NCBI RefSeq assembly: GCF_000696185.1
Contig: NZ_KK853997.1
Span: 5,679,794-5,743,793, forward strand
DNA: 64,000 nt
Source of the DNA: Kitasatospora cheerisanensis KCTC 2395
GTDB lineage: Bacteria > Actinomycetota > Actinomycetes > Streptomycetales > Streptomycetaceae
Direction: 5' to 3'
Of the stretch, positions 1 through 10,700 are shown piece after piece (position 1 is the stretch's first letter; every line of letters starts with the position of its first letter). Both the position numbers and the translations under genes were made by a program. The notes beneath the pieces were generated by a model, which searched no databases, was not told where the DNA came from, and was given only the letters and a program-made list of their open reading frames with translations.

Positions 1-139
1 CCGGGGGCTTTTCGGCCGGCGGCCGTGGAACGAGTCCGGTCCGTGATCGGTGGGTTGTTGTCTGGGCGGGGTGTTGGCGGCAGACTGCCCGTCACAAGAT
101 TGGTCCAGACCATCGGCGGACGGAAGGACTTCGGGGGAC

Positions 140-3100
140 ATGGGGTCGGACGGGTGGGGTGCGCCCGCGGGGGTGCGGCGGGCGGGCAGCACGGGGTGGT
201 GCTGGGGGCCGCGGCGGTCACGGTGCTGGTGGCGGTGGCGGTGCTGACCGCGCTGACGGCGTTGACGGGGAGTTCGGTGACGCAGGGGATGCGGCACCGG
301 CTGGTGGCGGATCCGCGGCTGTCGGTGTCGTTGTCCGGGCGGTACGTCGAGGGCGGGGACACGGCCGCGGACGCGCAGATGCGGGCGGCGTTGCACCGGG
401 CGCTGCCGGGGATGCGGGCGGAGATCGACCAGGTGCTGCACGGGTCGATGCCGTTGCGGACGCCGTTGCCGAAGGCGGCGGGGGCGGAGGCGTCCTCGTT
501 GGGGCTGGCGGTGGTGCCGCTGGCGGTGACGGAGCCGCAGCGGGTCGCGGAGCTGGCGCAGGGGGCCTGGCCGACGGGGCTGGAGCAGGTGGCGCTGTCG
601 GAGTCGGCGGCGCGTTGGCTGGCGGTGTCGCCGGGGGCGAAGGTGCCGTTGGCGCTGTCCGCGGGTGGGGTGCTGTCGGTGACGGTGAGCGGCGTGTATC
701 GGGAGTTGCCGGGTGCGGAGCGGTTGTGGCGGGCGTGGGGCGCGACGTCCTCGGTGGACTCGCCGGCGGGGTTGGTGCTGGCCTCGCAGGAGTTGCTGCG
801 GACGCATCCGCTGCTGCGCGACCAGGTGGACGTGGAGTGGACGGCGGTGCCGGAGCCGGGGCAGTTGCGGCCGGAGTGGCTGGGGCTGCTGCGGGAGCGG
901 GTGGAGCGGCTGACGGGGGGTGACGCGTCCCGCGCGGTGTTCCGGGGTGCGGAGCCGTCGTTGCAGGGGGTGCGGGCGGCGAGCGATCTGCCGGCGGCGT
1001 TGAACGATCTGCGGACGCCGATGATGGTGGCGCGGTCGGGGATGCTGGTGCCGGTGACGCTGCTGGGGGTGCTGTCGGCGGTGACGATGGTGCTGACGGC
1101 GCGTCAACTGACGGACTTCCGACGGGCGGAGCTGCTGTTGCAGCTGGCCCGGGGTGCGGGCCGGGCGAGGTTGCTGGGTGGTGCGGCGTTGGAGTGGGCG
1201 CTGTGCACGGTGCCGGCGGCGCTGCTGGGGGTGTGGGTCGCGGGGCCGTTGCTGCGGTTGCTGGAGCGGCTGGGGCTGCCGGTGGAGGGCGCGGCCGCGG
1301 AGGCGGCGGGTGCGGCGGCGTGGGCGGTGGCCGGGGTGGCGCTGGTGCTGCACGGGTGTGCGGCGCTGCTGCCGGTGGCGTGGACGGCGGACGGCGGCGA
1401 GCGGGAGACGCCGTCGCGCAGTCCGCGGCGGGCGGTGGCGCAGCGGGCCGGGGCGGATCTGGTGCTGGCGGCGGTGGCGGTCCTGGCGTATCTGCAACTG
1501 CGGCAGTACGAGGGCCTGTTGAGTCCGGCGTCGAGTGCGGTGGGGTTCGATCCGGTGCTGGTGGCGGCTCCGGTGGTGATGACGGTGGCGGCGGCGTTGC
1601 TGCTGCTCAGGCTGTTGCCGCCGGTGGGGCGGGCGTTGGAGTCCTTGGCGCGTCGCGGCCGGGGTCTGGTGGCGCCGTTGAGCGGCTGGCAGGTGAGTCG
1701 TGGCCGGGCGGGTCAGGCGGCGCCGGTGCTGTTGATGGCGTTGGCGCTGGCGGTGGGGGCGTTGACGACGACGGCGATCGCGGGTGAGGGGACGAGCGAT
1801 CGGGACCGGGCGGCGTTCGCTCTGGGTGCGGATCTGCGGGTGACGGGCGGCGAGTTGCCGTCGGGGGTGCGGCGGGCGGCGCTGGCCGGGATTCCGGGGG
1901 TGGCGGGGGTGACTCCGGTGGCCTCGGTGGCGGGTCAGGTGCAGGGTGTGCAGACGTCGGTGCTGGCGGTGGATTCGGCGGCGGTGCAGCCGTTGGCGAC
2001 CTCGGAGCGGATGGCGTCGGGGGCGTGGGTGCATGCGGTGCCGGCCGTCCGGTCGGATCTCGAACAGGGTTCGCTGGCGGGCCAGTTGGCGTCGCTGCGG
2101 GAGGAGCTGCCGGTGCACGGGATGCCCTTGCAGGGGCGTCCTTCGGAGGTGCGGGTGCGGTTGGCGGTGTCGGCGGCGGACCGGGTGGGTCCGGTGTGGC
2201 TGGCGGCGCAGGTGGAGGATGCGAGCGGCCTGGTGACGGAGGTTCAGGCGGAGCTGACGGCGGACGGGGCGGCGCGGACGGTGTCGCTTCCGTTGGCGTC
2301 CGGGTCGCTGAACTACCCGTTGCAGATCACGCAGTTGAGGTTGCGGACGGCGGCGCGGGGCTTTCCGCGGGCGACCTTCCGGCTGACGGTGTCGGCGGTC
2401 GAGGGAGCGACGGTGCCGGCCGGGGCGCGCTGGGTGAACGTGACGCGCGGGGACGTCCGGGTGGGCGGCCTGGGGTGTCCGGGGGCGCCGGGCGGGGAGC
2501 AGGAGTCGCGGCGGATCGACGCCGGGGTGTGCGAGGTGTCGCAGCCGTCGGAGGGTCTGCTGTCGGCGGTGGTGCGCGGGGCGGACCCGACGCAGGGCGA
2601 GGCGGTGGACGGGGTGGCCTTCGGGCTGGTGCCGCCGGGGACGCCGAAGCGGGTGCAGGGCATGCCGGTGGCGGGTTACGCGGTGCCGGCGCTGGTGAAC
2701 GAGGCGTTCGCGCGGAAGGTCCGGTTCGGGATCGGCGGCGAGGTGCGGCTGACGGCCGGTGCGGAGGACCAGTTCGGGCTGCGGATCGTCGGTGTGCTGC
2801 CGGAGTTGCCGGGCGGTGGCGACCGGGAGCAGGCGCAGATGCTGGTGGATCTGCCGGCGCTGTCGGCGGCGCGGGCCGGGATGGGGCTGCCGCCGGTGTC
2901 GGACGAGGCGTGGCTGCTCGCTGCGGGGTCGAAGTCCGGGATGGCGCAGGCGGAGCGGGCCATCGCGGCGGATCCGCGGCTGGGTCGGGTGGAGAGTGTC
3001 GGGTCGCGGGCGGCGGCGATGGCCGAGGATCCGTTCCGCTCGGGTCGGCGCAGTGCGCTGGTGCTGTCGTTGGCGTTGTCGCCGGTGTTCGCGGTGGCCG

Positions 3101-3471
3101 GGTTCACGGTGCACGCGGTGGGTTCGGCGCGGTCGCGGCGGCGGGAGTTCGCGGTGCTGCGGGCGATCGGGGTGCGGCGCCGGCAGTTGGCCGGGGTGCT
3201 GCGGCTGGAGCAGTTGGCGGTGGTGGGTTTCTCGGTGTTGCTGGGTGGGGCGCTGGGGGTGGCGTTGGCGGCGGTGGTGCTGCCGTTGATCATGGTCGAC
3301 GGCGGTGGCCGGGCGGTGTTCCCGGCGCTGGAGTTGACGGTGGGTTGGGGGTGGACGGCGCTGGTGGTGCTGGCGACCGGCCTCGGGGTCGGCACGGTGG
3401 TGCTGGTGCTGTCGCGGATGTTGGCGCGGGTCGATCTGGCGCGTGAGCTGCGGGCGGGGGAGAACGGATGA
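140..3471 (+). CDS. FtsX-like ABC transporter permease (frame broken near base 185)
   Basis: This is a large membrane permease of about 1110 residues, of the FtsX/MacB type that works with a separate ATPase to move lipoproteins or peptides or to control cell-wall enzymes. A hydrophobic segment near the N-terminus is followed by a long extracytoplasmic domain, then several membrane spans in the middle and near the C-terminus, the typical duplicated FtsX plan. The ATG at 140 has an upstream GGAAGGA and gives a natural start (MGSDGWGAPAGVRR), but it lies one frame away from the rest. One missing G near 185 would join it to GQHGVVLGAAAVTV. A GTG at 154 is an in-frame alternative that needs no correction. 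No ATPase gene is in the window; it may lie upstream. The stop overlaps the next gene by 4 bp. Confidence 0.8.
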
Positions 3472-6389
3472 ACGGGCGGGGCGGGTTCGGGGGTTGGCGT
3501 CCGGCGCTGCGGGAGGCCCGGACGGGGTGGCCGGTGCTGGTGGTGCTGGCGGTCCTGTCGGTGGTGCTGACGATGGCGACGCTGCTGTGGCCGCCGGTGT
3601 TCGACACCCTGTCGACGAAGGAGCTGGGCCGCCGGCTGACGGCGGCGCAGGCGGACGGTCCGCTGGTGACGGCGCGGGCGACGCTGAAGGCGCCGCGGGA
3701 CTTCTGGGGGGCGTCCACGGCACCGCAGTTCGGGACGATGGACAGCGACCTGTCGCGGGTCGGGGAGGAGCTGCGGCAGGGTGCGTCGGGGGAGTTGGCG
3801 CGGGCCCTGGTGCGGGTGTCGGGCTGGGCGGAGTCCGGCGGCCTGGAGCTGTCGGGGGCGGGCGTGGCCCGGCCGCACGGCAACGCCGCGTCGCTGTCGC
3901 TGGCGTACGCGCAGGACGCCGCGGACCGGGTGCGGTGGGTGGCGGGCCGGGCGCCGGGCCGGCCGGACGCGGCGAAGGAGGCGCCGGTCGAGGTGGCGCT
4001 GTCCCGTGCGGGAATGGAGCAGTTCGGGCTGAGGGTGGGACAGCAGGTGCTGCTGTCCGGGCCGACGGGCGCCACCGGGGCGCTGGTGGTCGGCGAGTTC
4101 GCGCCGCTCGACGGCGCGGACGACCTGTGGCGTCAACTCCCTTTGCTGAACGAGCCGATGGACGCGGCGGTGCCGAGCGGGTACGTCCGCTACGGGCAGG
4201 CGATGGTGGCGCCGGCGGGGCTGGAGGCGCTGGAGGCGCGCGGCTCGCTGTCGGTGTCGGCGACCTGGACGTTCGGGGTGGCGGAGCAGCCGTGGGGGAA
4301 CGGCGGCACGGCCGCGGGCGTGCGGGAGTTGGCGGCCGGGGCGCGGGGCTTCACCCGGGCGGCGGTGGACAAGGTGTGCGGCGAGATCGTGTCGGACGCG
4401 ATGCCGTGTTCGGCGGGGGTGCGGACGGTGACGCCGCCGCAGGTGCAGCAGCGGCTGTCGGCGGTGGTGGACCGGTTCGCGGAGCAGCGGGCCCGGACGG
4501 TGTCGCTGCAGTCGTTCGCGCTGGCCGGGCTGTTGGCGATCGGGGTGTCAACGGCGGTGGCGGCGGCCCGGCTCGGGGCGCGGCGCCGGGAGGGGGCGCT
4601 GGCGCTCCAGCGGGCGCGCGGGGCGGGTGAGCCCGCGCTCGCGGCGGTGCGGCTGCTGGAGGCCGTTCCGGTCGTCCTGGCGGGGGTGCTGGCGGGTCGG
4701 CTGCTGTCCGGATCGCTGGTCGGGGAGCGGCCGTTGGGCGGTTGGTGGCCGGCGGTGGCGGCGGCCGTGCTGGTGGCGGGCGCGCCGGCGGCGGCGGTGT
4801 GGTGGCTGGGCCGGGCGGCCCGCCGGGCGGGCCGGGAGCCGGTGCGACGGCGGGGTGTGAAGCGGGTGTTGGGCCTGTCCGGGCGGGCGGTGCTGGAGGG
4901 CGGGGTGCTGCTGCTGGCGGGTGCGGGCGTGCTGCAGTTGCGGCTGCGCGGTGCGGTGCCGCCGGGGACGGCCGAGCCGGATCCCCAACTGGCGCTGGTG
5001 CCGGTGCTGTTGGGCCTGGCAGCGGTGGTGGTGGTGCTGCGGGTGTATCCGGTGCCGCTGCGGCTGCTGACGGGGTGGGCGCGGCGCGGGCGCGGCACGG
5101 TGGCGCTGGTCGGCCTGGCGCAGGCCGGGCGGCGGTCCGCGGCGGCGGCGACGGCGCTGCTGGTGCTGGTGCCCGCGCTGTCCTGCGCGGTGTTCGGCGC
5201 GCTGGTGTCGGGGACGGTGCGGCACGGCCGGGTGGAGGCCGCCGAGTGGCGCACCGGCGGTGACGCGGTCGTCCTGGGGCCGTCGCAACGGCCGCTTCCG
5301 CTGGAGGAGTTGGCGAAGGTGTCGGGGGTCGGCGGGGTGCTTCCGGTGCGCGGCGGCGTGGCGGCGCTGACCTCGGACGAGGACGGCGCGGTGGTCAAGG
5401 GGGTGGGTCTGGTCGGGGTCGACCAGGCGGTGCTGGCCGGGCTGGAGCCGGGCTCCCCGGTGGCGGCGGCGCTGTCCGCGGCGGGCCTGTCGGCGCCGCT
5501 GGTGGCGGGCGCGGAACTGCCCGCGCTGGCCGACGCGCGGACCGCGGCGCGGTTCCCGGACGGGTCGTTCGACGCGGACGCCGGGGCGACCCGGTTCCGG
5601 GTCCGGATCGTCGGGGTGCTGCCCGCGGGGGCGGAACGGGACCGGGCGATCGGGCCGGTGGTCGGCGAGGTCGGCGGCGGTCCGCTGCTGGTGTTCGGCG
5701 GTCCCGCCGCGGAACGGCTGCCCAAGCAGACCGGGCAGCGCAACGCGGCCGTGCTGTTCGCCGCGCCCGGGCAGCCGGGCTCGGCGGCCGGTGCGCAGCG
5801 GATCGACGGGGCGCGGCTGCGGGCCGTGGTGGCGGCCTCGGCGGCGACCGCGGGCGCGGGCGGGGCGGGCGCGGCCGGCGGTGCGGTGCTGCGCGGCGCG
5901 CCGGTCGAAGTGCGGGATCTGACGGGGGAGTTGGCGGAGTCCGCGGACGACGGCCTGGTCGCCGCGCTGGAGCTGGCGTTCCGGGCGGCGGCGGCGATCG
6001 GCCTGCTGCTGGGGCTCGCCGCGGTGGTGCTGGAGCTGCTGCTCGGCTCCGCCGAACGCGGCCGGATGCTGGCGTACCTGCGCACGCTGGGGCTGGGGGC
6101 GCGGGCCGCGGCCGGCGTCCAACTGGTGCAGCTGCTCCCGGTGATGGCGGCGGCGGTGATCGGCGGGACGGTGCTCGGCCTGGGCCTGCCGTGGCTGCTG
6201 GGCCCGGCGCTGGAGCTGCGCGCGTTCACGGCGGGTCCGGGCGCGCCGGCGTTCGCGCCGGACTGGGTGTCGATCGCCGTCGCGGCCCTGGCGCTGCTGG
6301 TCCTGGTGCCGTGCGCGGCGGCCCTGGAGGGGGTGACGGGGCGTCGGCGGGTGCCGCAGCTGCTGCGCCTCGGCGAGGGCGCGCAGTAG
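3468..6389 (+). CDS. FtsX-like ABC transporter permease
   Basis: This 973-residue integral membrane protein is a second FtsX-family permease. Its ATG overlaps the TGA of the preceding permease (ATGA), so the two are translationally coupled and probably form one transporter. A membrane span near residues 20-40 precedes a large extracytoplasmic region. Further spans lie near residues 350-480, 500-590 and 840-960, matching two FtsX domains. The substrate cannot be told from sequence. Codon use is strongly G-ending (GCG, GTG, CTG), as in the upstream partner and unlike the C-ending citrate synthase downstream. The pair probably works with an ATP-binding subunit encoded outside this window. Confidence 0.85.
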   Translation: MNGRGGFGGWRPALREARTGWPVLVVLAVLSVVLTMATLLWPPVFDTLSTKELGRRLTAAQADGPLVTARATLKAPRDFWGASTAPQFGTMDSDLSRVGEELRQGASGELARALVRVSGWAESGGLELSGAGVARPHGNAASLSLAYAQDAADRVRWVAGRAPGRPDAAKEAPVEVALSRAGMEQFGLRVGQQVLLSGPTGATGALVVGEFAPLDGADDLWRQLPLLNEPMDAAVPSGYVRYGQAMVAPAGLEALEARGSLSVSATWTFGVAEQPWGNGGTAAGVRELAAGARGFTRAAVDKVCGEIVSDAMPCSAGVRTVTPPQVQQRLSAVVDRFAEQRARTVSLQSFALAGLLAIGVSTAVAAARLGARRREGALALQRARGAGEPALAAVRLLEAVPVVLAGVLAGRLLSGSLVGERPLGGWWPAVAAAVLVAGAPAAAVWWLGRAARRAGREPVRRRGVKRVLGLSGRAVLEGGVLLLAGAGVLQLRLRGAVPPGTAEPDPQLALVPVLLGLAAVVVVLRVYPVPLRLLTGWARRGRGTVALVGLAQAGRRSAAAATALLVLVPALSCAVFGALVSGTVRHGRVEAAEWRTGGDAVVLGPSQRPLPLEELAKVSGVGGVLPVRGGVAALTSDEDGAVVKGVGLVGVDQAVLAGLEPGSPVAAALSAAGLSAPLVAGAELPALADARTAARFPDGSFDADAGATRFRVRIVGVLPAGAERDRAIGPVVGEVGGGPLLVFGGPAAERLPKQTGQRNAAVLFAAPGQPGSAAGAQRIDGARLRAVVAASAATAGAGGAGAAGGAVLRGAPVEVRDLTGELAESADDGLVAALELAFRAAAAIGLLLGLAAVVLELLLGSAERGRMLAYLRTLGLGARAAAGVQLVQLLPVMAAAVIGGTVLGLGLPWLLGPALELRAFTAGPGAPAFAPDWVSIAVAALALLVLVPCAAALEGVTGRRRVPQLLRLGEGAQ

Positions 6390-6523
6390 AGGGGTGTGGG
6401 CACCGGCGGGGCCGTGCGGCGGTTCGCACGGTCCCGCCGTGCGTGCGGAACGGCCCCGCCGTGTCGGTCGGGCGGAGTACCTTTCCTCGCGGCGGTGTGT
6501 CCTGATTGCGGGTGAGGTGTCCG

Positions 6524-8764
6524 GTGCAGCTGGCGCAGGTGGAGGGGGTCCTGGAGCGGATCACGTACGCCAACGAGGAGACGGGGTACACGGTCGCGCG
6601 GGTGGACACCGGCCGGGGCGCGAACGACCTGCTGACGGTGGTGGGGGCGCTGCTCGGGGCGCAGGTGGGGGAGAGCCTGCGGCTGTTCGGCCGGTGGGGC
6701 TCGCACCCGCAGTACGGGCGGCAGTTCACGGTGGAGAACTACACGACGGTGCTGCCGGCCACCGTGCAGGGCATCCAGCGGTACCTGGGCTCGGGACTGA
6801 TCAAGGGGATCGGGCCGCGGTTCGCGGAGCGGATCGTGGAGCGCTTCGGGGTGGAGACCCTGGAGGTGATCGAGAACGAGCCGAAGCGGCTGATCGAGGT
6901 GCCGGGCCTCGGGCCGAAGCGGACGAAGATGATCGCCGCGGCGTGGGAGGAGCAGAAGTCCATCAAGGAGGTGATGGTCTTCCTGCAGAGCGTCGGGGTG
7001 TCGACCTCGCTGGCGGTGCGGATCTACAAGCAGTACGCGGACGCGTCGATCGGGGTGGTGAAGAACCAGCCGTACCGGCTGGCGGCGGACGTGTGGGGCA
7101 TCGGGTTCCTGACGGCGGACCGGATCGCGCAGGCGGTGGGGATCCCGCACGACTCGCCGGAGCGGGTGAAGGCCGGCCTGCAGTACGCGCTGTCGCAGTC
7201 CACCGACCAGGGGCACTGCTACCTGCCGGAGGAGCGGCTGATCGCGGACGGCGTGAAGCTGCTGCAGGTGGACGTCGGGCTGGTGATCGACTGCCTGGCC
7301 GAGCTGGTCGCGGCGGAGGGGGTGGTGCGCGAGCGGCTGCCGGGCGGGGACGGGCAGGAGGTCACGGCGGTGTACCTGGTGCCGTTCCACCGGGCGGAGA
7401 TCTCGCTGGCGGGCCAGCTGCTGCGGCTGCTGCGGGCGGACGAGGACCGGCTGCCGTGGTTCCGGGGCGTGGACTGGCCGGCCGCGCTGGGCTGGTTGGC
7501 GAAGCGCACCGGGGCCGAACTCGCCCCGGAGCAGGAGCAGTCGGTGCGGCTCGCGCTGACCGAGAAGGTCGCGGTGCTGACCGGCGGGCCGGGCTGCGGC
7601 AAGTCGTTCACGGTGAAGTCGATCGTGCAGCTGGCGCTGGCGAAGCGGGCGAAGGTGGTGCTGGCGGCGCCGACCGGCCGGGCGGCGAAGCGGCTGGCGG
7701 AGCTGACCGGCGCGGAGGCGTGCACGGTGCACCGGCTGCTGGAGCTGAAGCCCGGCGGGGACGCCGCGTACGACCGGGACCGGCCGCTGGACGCGGACCT
7801 GGTGGTGGTCGACGAGGCCTCGATGCTGGACCTGATCCTGGCGAACAAGCTGGTCAAGGCGGTCGCGCCGGGCGCGCACCTGCTGTTCGTGGGGGACGTG
7901 GACCAGCTGCCGTCGGTGGGCGCGGGCGAGGTGCTGCGCGACCTGCTGTCGGCCGGCAGCCCGATCCCGTCGGTGCGGCTGACCCGGATCTTCCGGCAGG
8001 CCCAGCAGTCGGGCGTGGTGGTGAACGCGCACCGGATCAACGAGGGCCTGCCGCCGCTGACCGACGGCCTGCCGGACTTCTTCCTGTTCGCGGAGGACGA
8101 CGCGGAGCGCGCGGCCGGCCTGACGGTGGACGTGGTGGCCCGCCGCATCCCGCAGCGCTTCGGGCTGGACGCGCGCCGCGACGTCCAGGTGCTGGCCCCG
8201 ATGAACCGCGGCCCGGCGGGCGCGGGGGCGCTGAACACGCTGCTCCAGTCGGCCGTCACCCCGGCCCGCGAGGGCCTGCCCGAACGCCGCTTCGGCGGGC
8301 GGACGTTCCGGGTCGGCGACAAGGTGACGCAGATCCGCAACAACTACGAGAAGGGGCGCAGCGGCGTCTTCAACGGCACGGTGGGCGTCGTGACCTCGCT
8401 CAGTGTGGACGACCAGCGACTGACGGTGATGACGGACGAGGACGAGGAGGTGCCGTACGACTTCGACGAGCTGGACGAGCTGGCGCACGCGTACGCGGTG
8501 ACGATCCACCGCTCCCAGGGCAGCGAGTACCCGGCCGTGGTGATTCCCGTCACGACCTCGGCGTGGACGATGCTCCAGCGCAACCTGCTGTACACGGCGG
8601 TGACACGGGCGAAGAAGCTGGTGGTGCTGGTGGGATCCAGGAAGGCGATCGGGCAGGCGGTGCGGGCGGTGAGCGCCGGTCGGCGGCACTCCGCGCTGGA
8701 CCACAGATTGGCTGCCGGGCGTGGTTCAGGGGGTACGGTACGTCCAGAGGTTGTCTTGACGTGA
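6524..8764 (+). CDS. recD2: RecD2-type ATP-dependent DNA helicase
   Basis: This is a 5'-3' DNA helicase of superfamily 1B, the RecD2 form found in bacteria without a matching RecBC partner. It acts in DNA repair and replication-fork maintenance. The N-terminal half has an OB-like start and helix-hairpin-helix repeats (IKGIGPRFAERIVERFG near residue 90). The motor carries Walker A GGPGCGKS (about residue 355), PTGRAAKRL, Walker B VVDEAS, GDVDQLPSVGAGE, TRIFRQ, and a late YAVTIHRSQGSEYP motif with LLYTAVTRAKK. The GTG at 6524 is preferred because GTGAGG lies 7 bases upstream. A TTG at 6506 would add six residues. The length of about 746 residues suits the family. Confidence 0.9.
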   Translation: MQLAQVEGVLERITYANEETGYTVARVDTGRGANDLLTVVGALLGAQVGESLRLFGRWGSHPQYGRQFTVENYTTVLPATVQGIQRYLGSGLIKGIGPRFAERIVERFGVETLEVIENEPKRLIEVPGLGPKRTKMIAAAWEEQKSIKEVMVFLQSVGVSTSLAVRIYKQYADASIGVVKNQPYRLAADVWGIGFLTADRIAQAVGIPHDSPERVKAGLQYALSQSTDQGHCYLPEERLIADGVKLLQVDVGLVIDCLAELVAAEGVVRERLPGGDGQEVTAVYLVPFHRAEISLAGQLLRLLRADEDRLPWFRGVDWPAALGWLAKRTGAELAPEQEQSVRLALTEKVAVLTGGPGCGKSFTVKSIVQLALAKRAKVVLAAPTGRAAKRLAELTGAEACTVHRLLELKPGGDAAYDRDRPLDADLVVVDEASMLDLILANKLVKAVAPGAHLLFVGDVDQLPSVGAGEVLRDLLSAGSPIPSVRLTRIFRQAQQSGVVVNAHRINEGLPPLTDGLPDFFLFAEDDAERAAGLTVDVVARRIPQRFGLDARRDVQVLAPMNRGPAGAGALNTLLQSAVTPAREGLPERRFGGRTFRVGDKVTQIRNNYEKGRSGVFNGTVGVVTSLSVDDQRLTVMTDEDEEVPYDFDELDELAHAYAVTIHRSQGSEYPAVVIPVTTSAWTMLQRNLLYTAVTRAKKLVVLVGSRKAIGQAVRAVSAGRRHSALDHRLAAGRGSGGTVRPEVVLT

Positions 8765-8949
8765 AGAGATTTAGGGCGGAACCTGGTCTGGTGCCGATCT
8801 TGTCCGGTTCGCACCGGCTGCGGCAGCAGAGTTTGTAGGCCCTGGTCCTTTCCGGGGTCACCCCCGGTGCGCGGCCGTCCTTCGGGTGGGGGATCGTTGA
8901 GACAGTCAGGGCAGTCGGATGAGGATCAAATTTCGTCGGTGAGGAAGAC

Positions 8950-10239
8950 GTGAGCGACAAATCGGTAGTACTGCGGTACCAGGACGGCGAGTACGAGTAC
9001 CCCGTCGTCGAGAGCACTGCGGGCAACGCCGGCTTCGACATCTCGAAGCTGCTTCCGCAGACCGGCCTGGTCACCCTGGACAACGGTTTCGGCAACACCG
9101 CCGCCAACAAGTCCGCGATCACCTTCATTGACGGTGACGCCGGAATCCTGCGCTACCGCGGCTACCCGATCGAGCAGCTGGCCGGCGAGGCCAACTTCAT
9201 CGAGACCGCCTACCTGCTGATCAACGGTGAGCTGCCGAACGCGGAGCAGCTGTCGGCGTTCAGCACCGAGATCACCCAGCACACCCTGCTGCACGAGGAC
9301 GTCAAGCGCTTCTTCCAGGGCTTCCCGCGGGACGCGCACCCGATGGCGATGCTGTCCTCGGTGGTCGGCGCGCTCTCCACCTTCTACCCGGAGAGCCACA
9401 ACCCGTTCGACGCGGCCCAGCGCCACCTGTCGACGGTCCGCCTGCTGGCGAAGCTGCCGACGATCGCGGCGTACGCGTACAAGAAGGCGGTCGGCCAGCC
9501 CTTCGTCTACCCGCGCAACGACCTCGGCTACGTCGAGAACTTCCTGCGGATGACCTTCGCCGTCCCGGCCGAGGACTACGAGCTGAACCCGGTCGTGGTC
9601 AACGCCCTGGACAAGCTGCTCATCCTGCACGCGGACCACGAGCAGAACTGCTCCACCTCGACGGTGCGTCTGGTCGGCTCCTCGCACGCCAACCTGTTCG
9701 CCTCGATCTCGGCGGGCATCTCGGCGCTCTGGGGCCCGCTGCACGGCGGCGCCAACCAGGCCGTGCTGGAGATGCTGGAGCAGATCAAGAACGACGGCGG
9801 CGACGTCGACGCCTTCATCCGCAAGGTGAAGAACCGCGAGGACGGCGTCAAGCTGATGGGCTTCGGCCACCGCGTCTACAAGGCGTTCGACCCGCGCGCC
9901 GCGCAGGTCAAGGTGCTCGCCCACGAGGTGCTCGGCCAGCTCGGCAAGTCCGACGAGCTGCTCGACATCGCCCTCAAGCTGGAGGAGCACGCGCTCAAGG
10001 ACGACTTCTTCGTCTCGCGCAAGCTGTACCCGAACGTGGACTTCTACACGGGTCTGATCTACCGCGCGATGGGCTTCCCGACCAGCATGTTCACCGTGCT
10101 GTTCGCGCTCGGCCGGCTCCCCGGCTGGATCGCCCACTGGCACGAGATGATCAAGGACCCGACCAGCCGGATCGGCCGCCCGCGCCAGATCTACACCGGC
10201 GTGGAGATCCGCGACTACGTGCCGCTCGACGCCCGCTGA
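8950..10239 (+). CDS. gltA: Citrate synthase
   Basis: This enzyme condenses oxaloacetate with acetyl-CoA to give citrate, the entry step of the TCA cycle, in the cytoplasm. The 429-residue length and the type II (hexameric) layout fit. The catalytic residues are visible: His265 in LHGGANQA, His307 in MGFGHRVYKAFDPRA and Asp364 in PNVDFYTG. The GTG start at 8950 is preceded by GGTGAGGAAG. It is a single-gene unit: a 185-bp leader separates it from recD2, and a strong GC hairpin follows 20 bases after the stop. Bases within the leader such as TTGAGA (8898-8903) could be a -35 element, but I cannot assign a promoter with confidence. Confidence 0.97.
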   Translation: MSDKSVVLRYQDGEYEYPVVESTAGNAGFDISKLLPQTGLVTLDNGFGNTAANKSAITFIDGDAGILRYRGYPIEQLAGEANFIETAYLLINGELPNAEQLSAFSTEITQHTLLHEDVKRFFQGFPRDAHPMAMLSSVVGALSTFYPESHNPFDAAQRHLSTVRLLAKLPTIAAYAYKKAVGQPFVYPRNDLGYVENFLRMTFAVPAEDYELNPVVVNALDKLLILHADHEQNCSTSTVRLVGSSHANLFASISAGISALWGPLHGGANQAVLEMLEQIKNDGGDVDAFIRKVKNREDGVKLMGFGHRVYKAFDPRAAQVKVLAHEVLGQLGKSDELLDIALKLEEHALKDDFFVSRKLYPNVDFYTGLIYRAMGFPTSMFTVLFALGRLPGWIAHWHEMIKDPTSRIGRPRQIYTGVEIRDYVPLDAR

Positions 10240-10259
10240 GCGAACCGCAGCAGCACGAA

Positions 10260-10304
10260 GGGGCCCGGCCCCGCCACCCGATGAGGGGGCGGGGGCCGGG
10301 CCCC
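10260..10304 (+). terminator. Intrinsic-type hairpin after citrate synthase
   Basis: The left arm at 10260-10275 (GGGGCCCGGCCCCGCC) pairs with 10288-10304, with one bulged G and a loop of about 12 bases. It begins 20 bases after the citrate synthase stop. There is no long T tract, which is usual for high-GC actinobacterial terminators. Confidence 0.8.
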
Positions 10305-10700
10305 TCCGCGTATGACGAGGTGGGGCGCACGGCGCCCGGGACGATCCCGGGCGGGGAACGGCCGCTCAAAGCATCCCCGGGCTCCCGGATCCGGCCCGGC
10401 GCCGTGCGCGAGGACCGTCGACGAATCGACGACCCGTCGGGGCCCGCCGGAGCCCCGCTCTACAAAAGGTAAGACGTATCAGGGGGCGCAGAGTTACGCC
10501 AGGGGGGTGTGAGTTGCCTCTCTCCACTCTCCGTGTGCATCCGCGCACCCGGACGGCGGAGCGCATATCACACCGCACGCCGGGTGTGCGGCGTCACCCA
10601 CCCCGCAGAGACCGCAACCCAGCGTGATAGGAATCGTGGCAATCCGGTACGGACCGCCTGCCATCCGCTGAGCGGTGAACGGTCAGGGAGGGAGCGCGCT
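10305..10700. other. Intergenic region without a supported gene
   Basis: These 396 bases lie between the citrate synthase terminator and the SDR gene. Open frames run through it on both strands, but they lack ribosome binding sites and their translations look like GC-driven noise. The region should hold the SDR promoter. I see no convincing -10/-35 pair or operator. An AGGGAGGGA run at 10685-10693 serves as the ribosome binding site for the ATG at 10701. Confidence 0.5.
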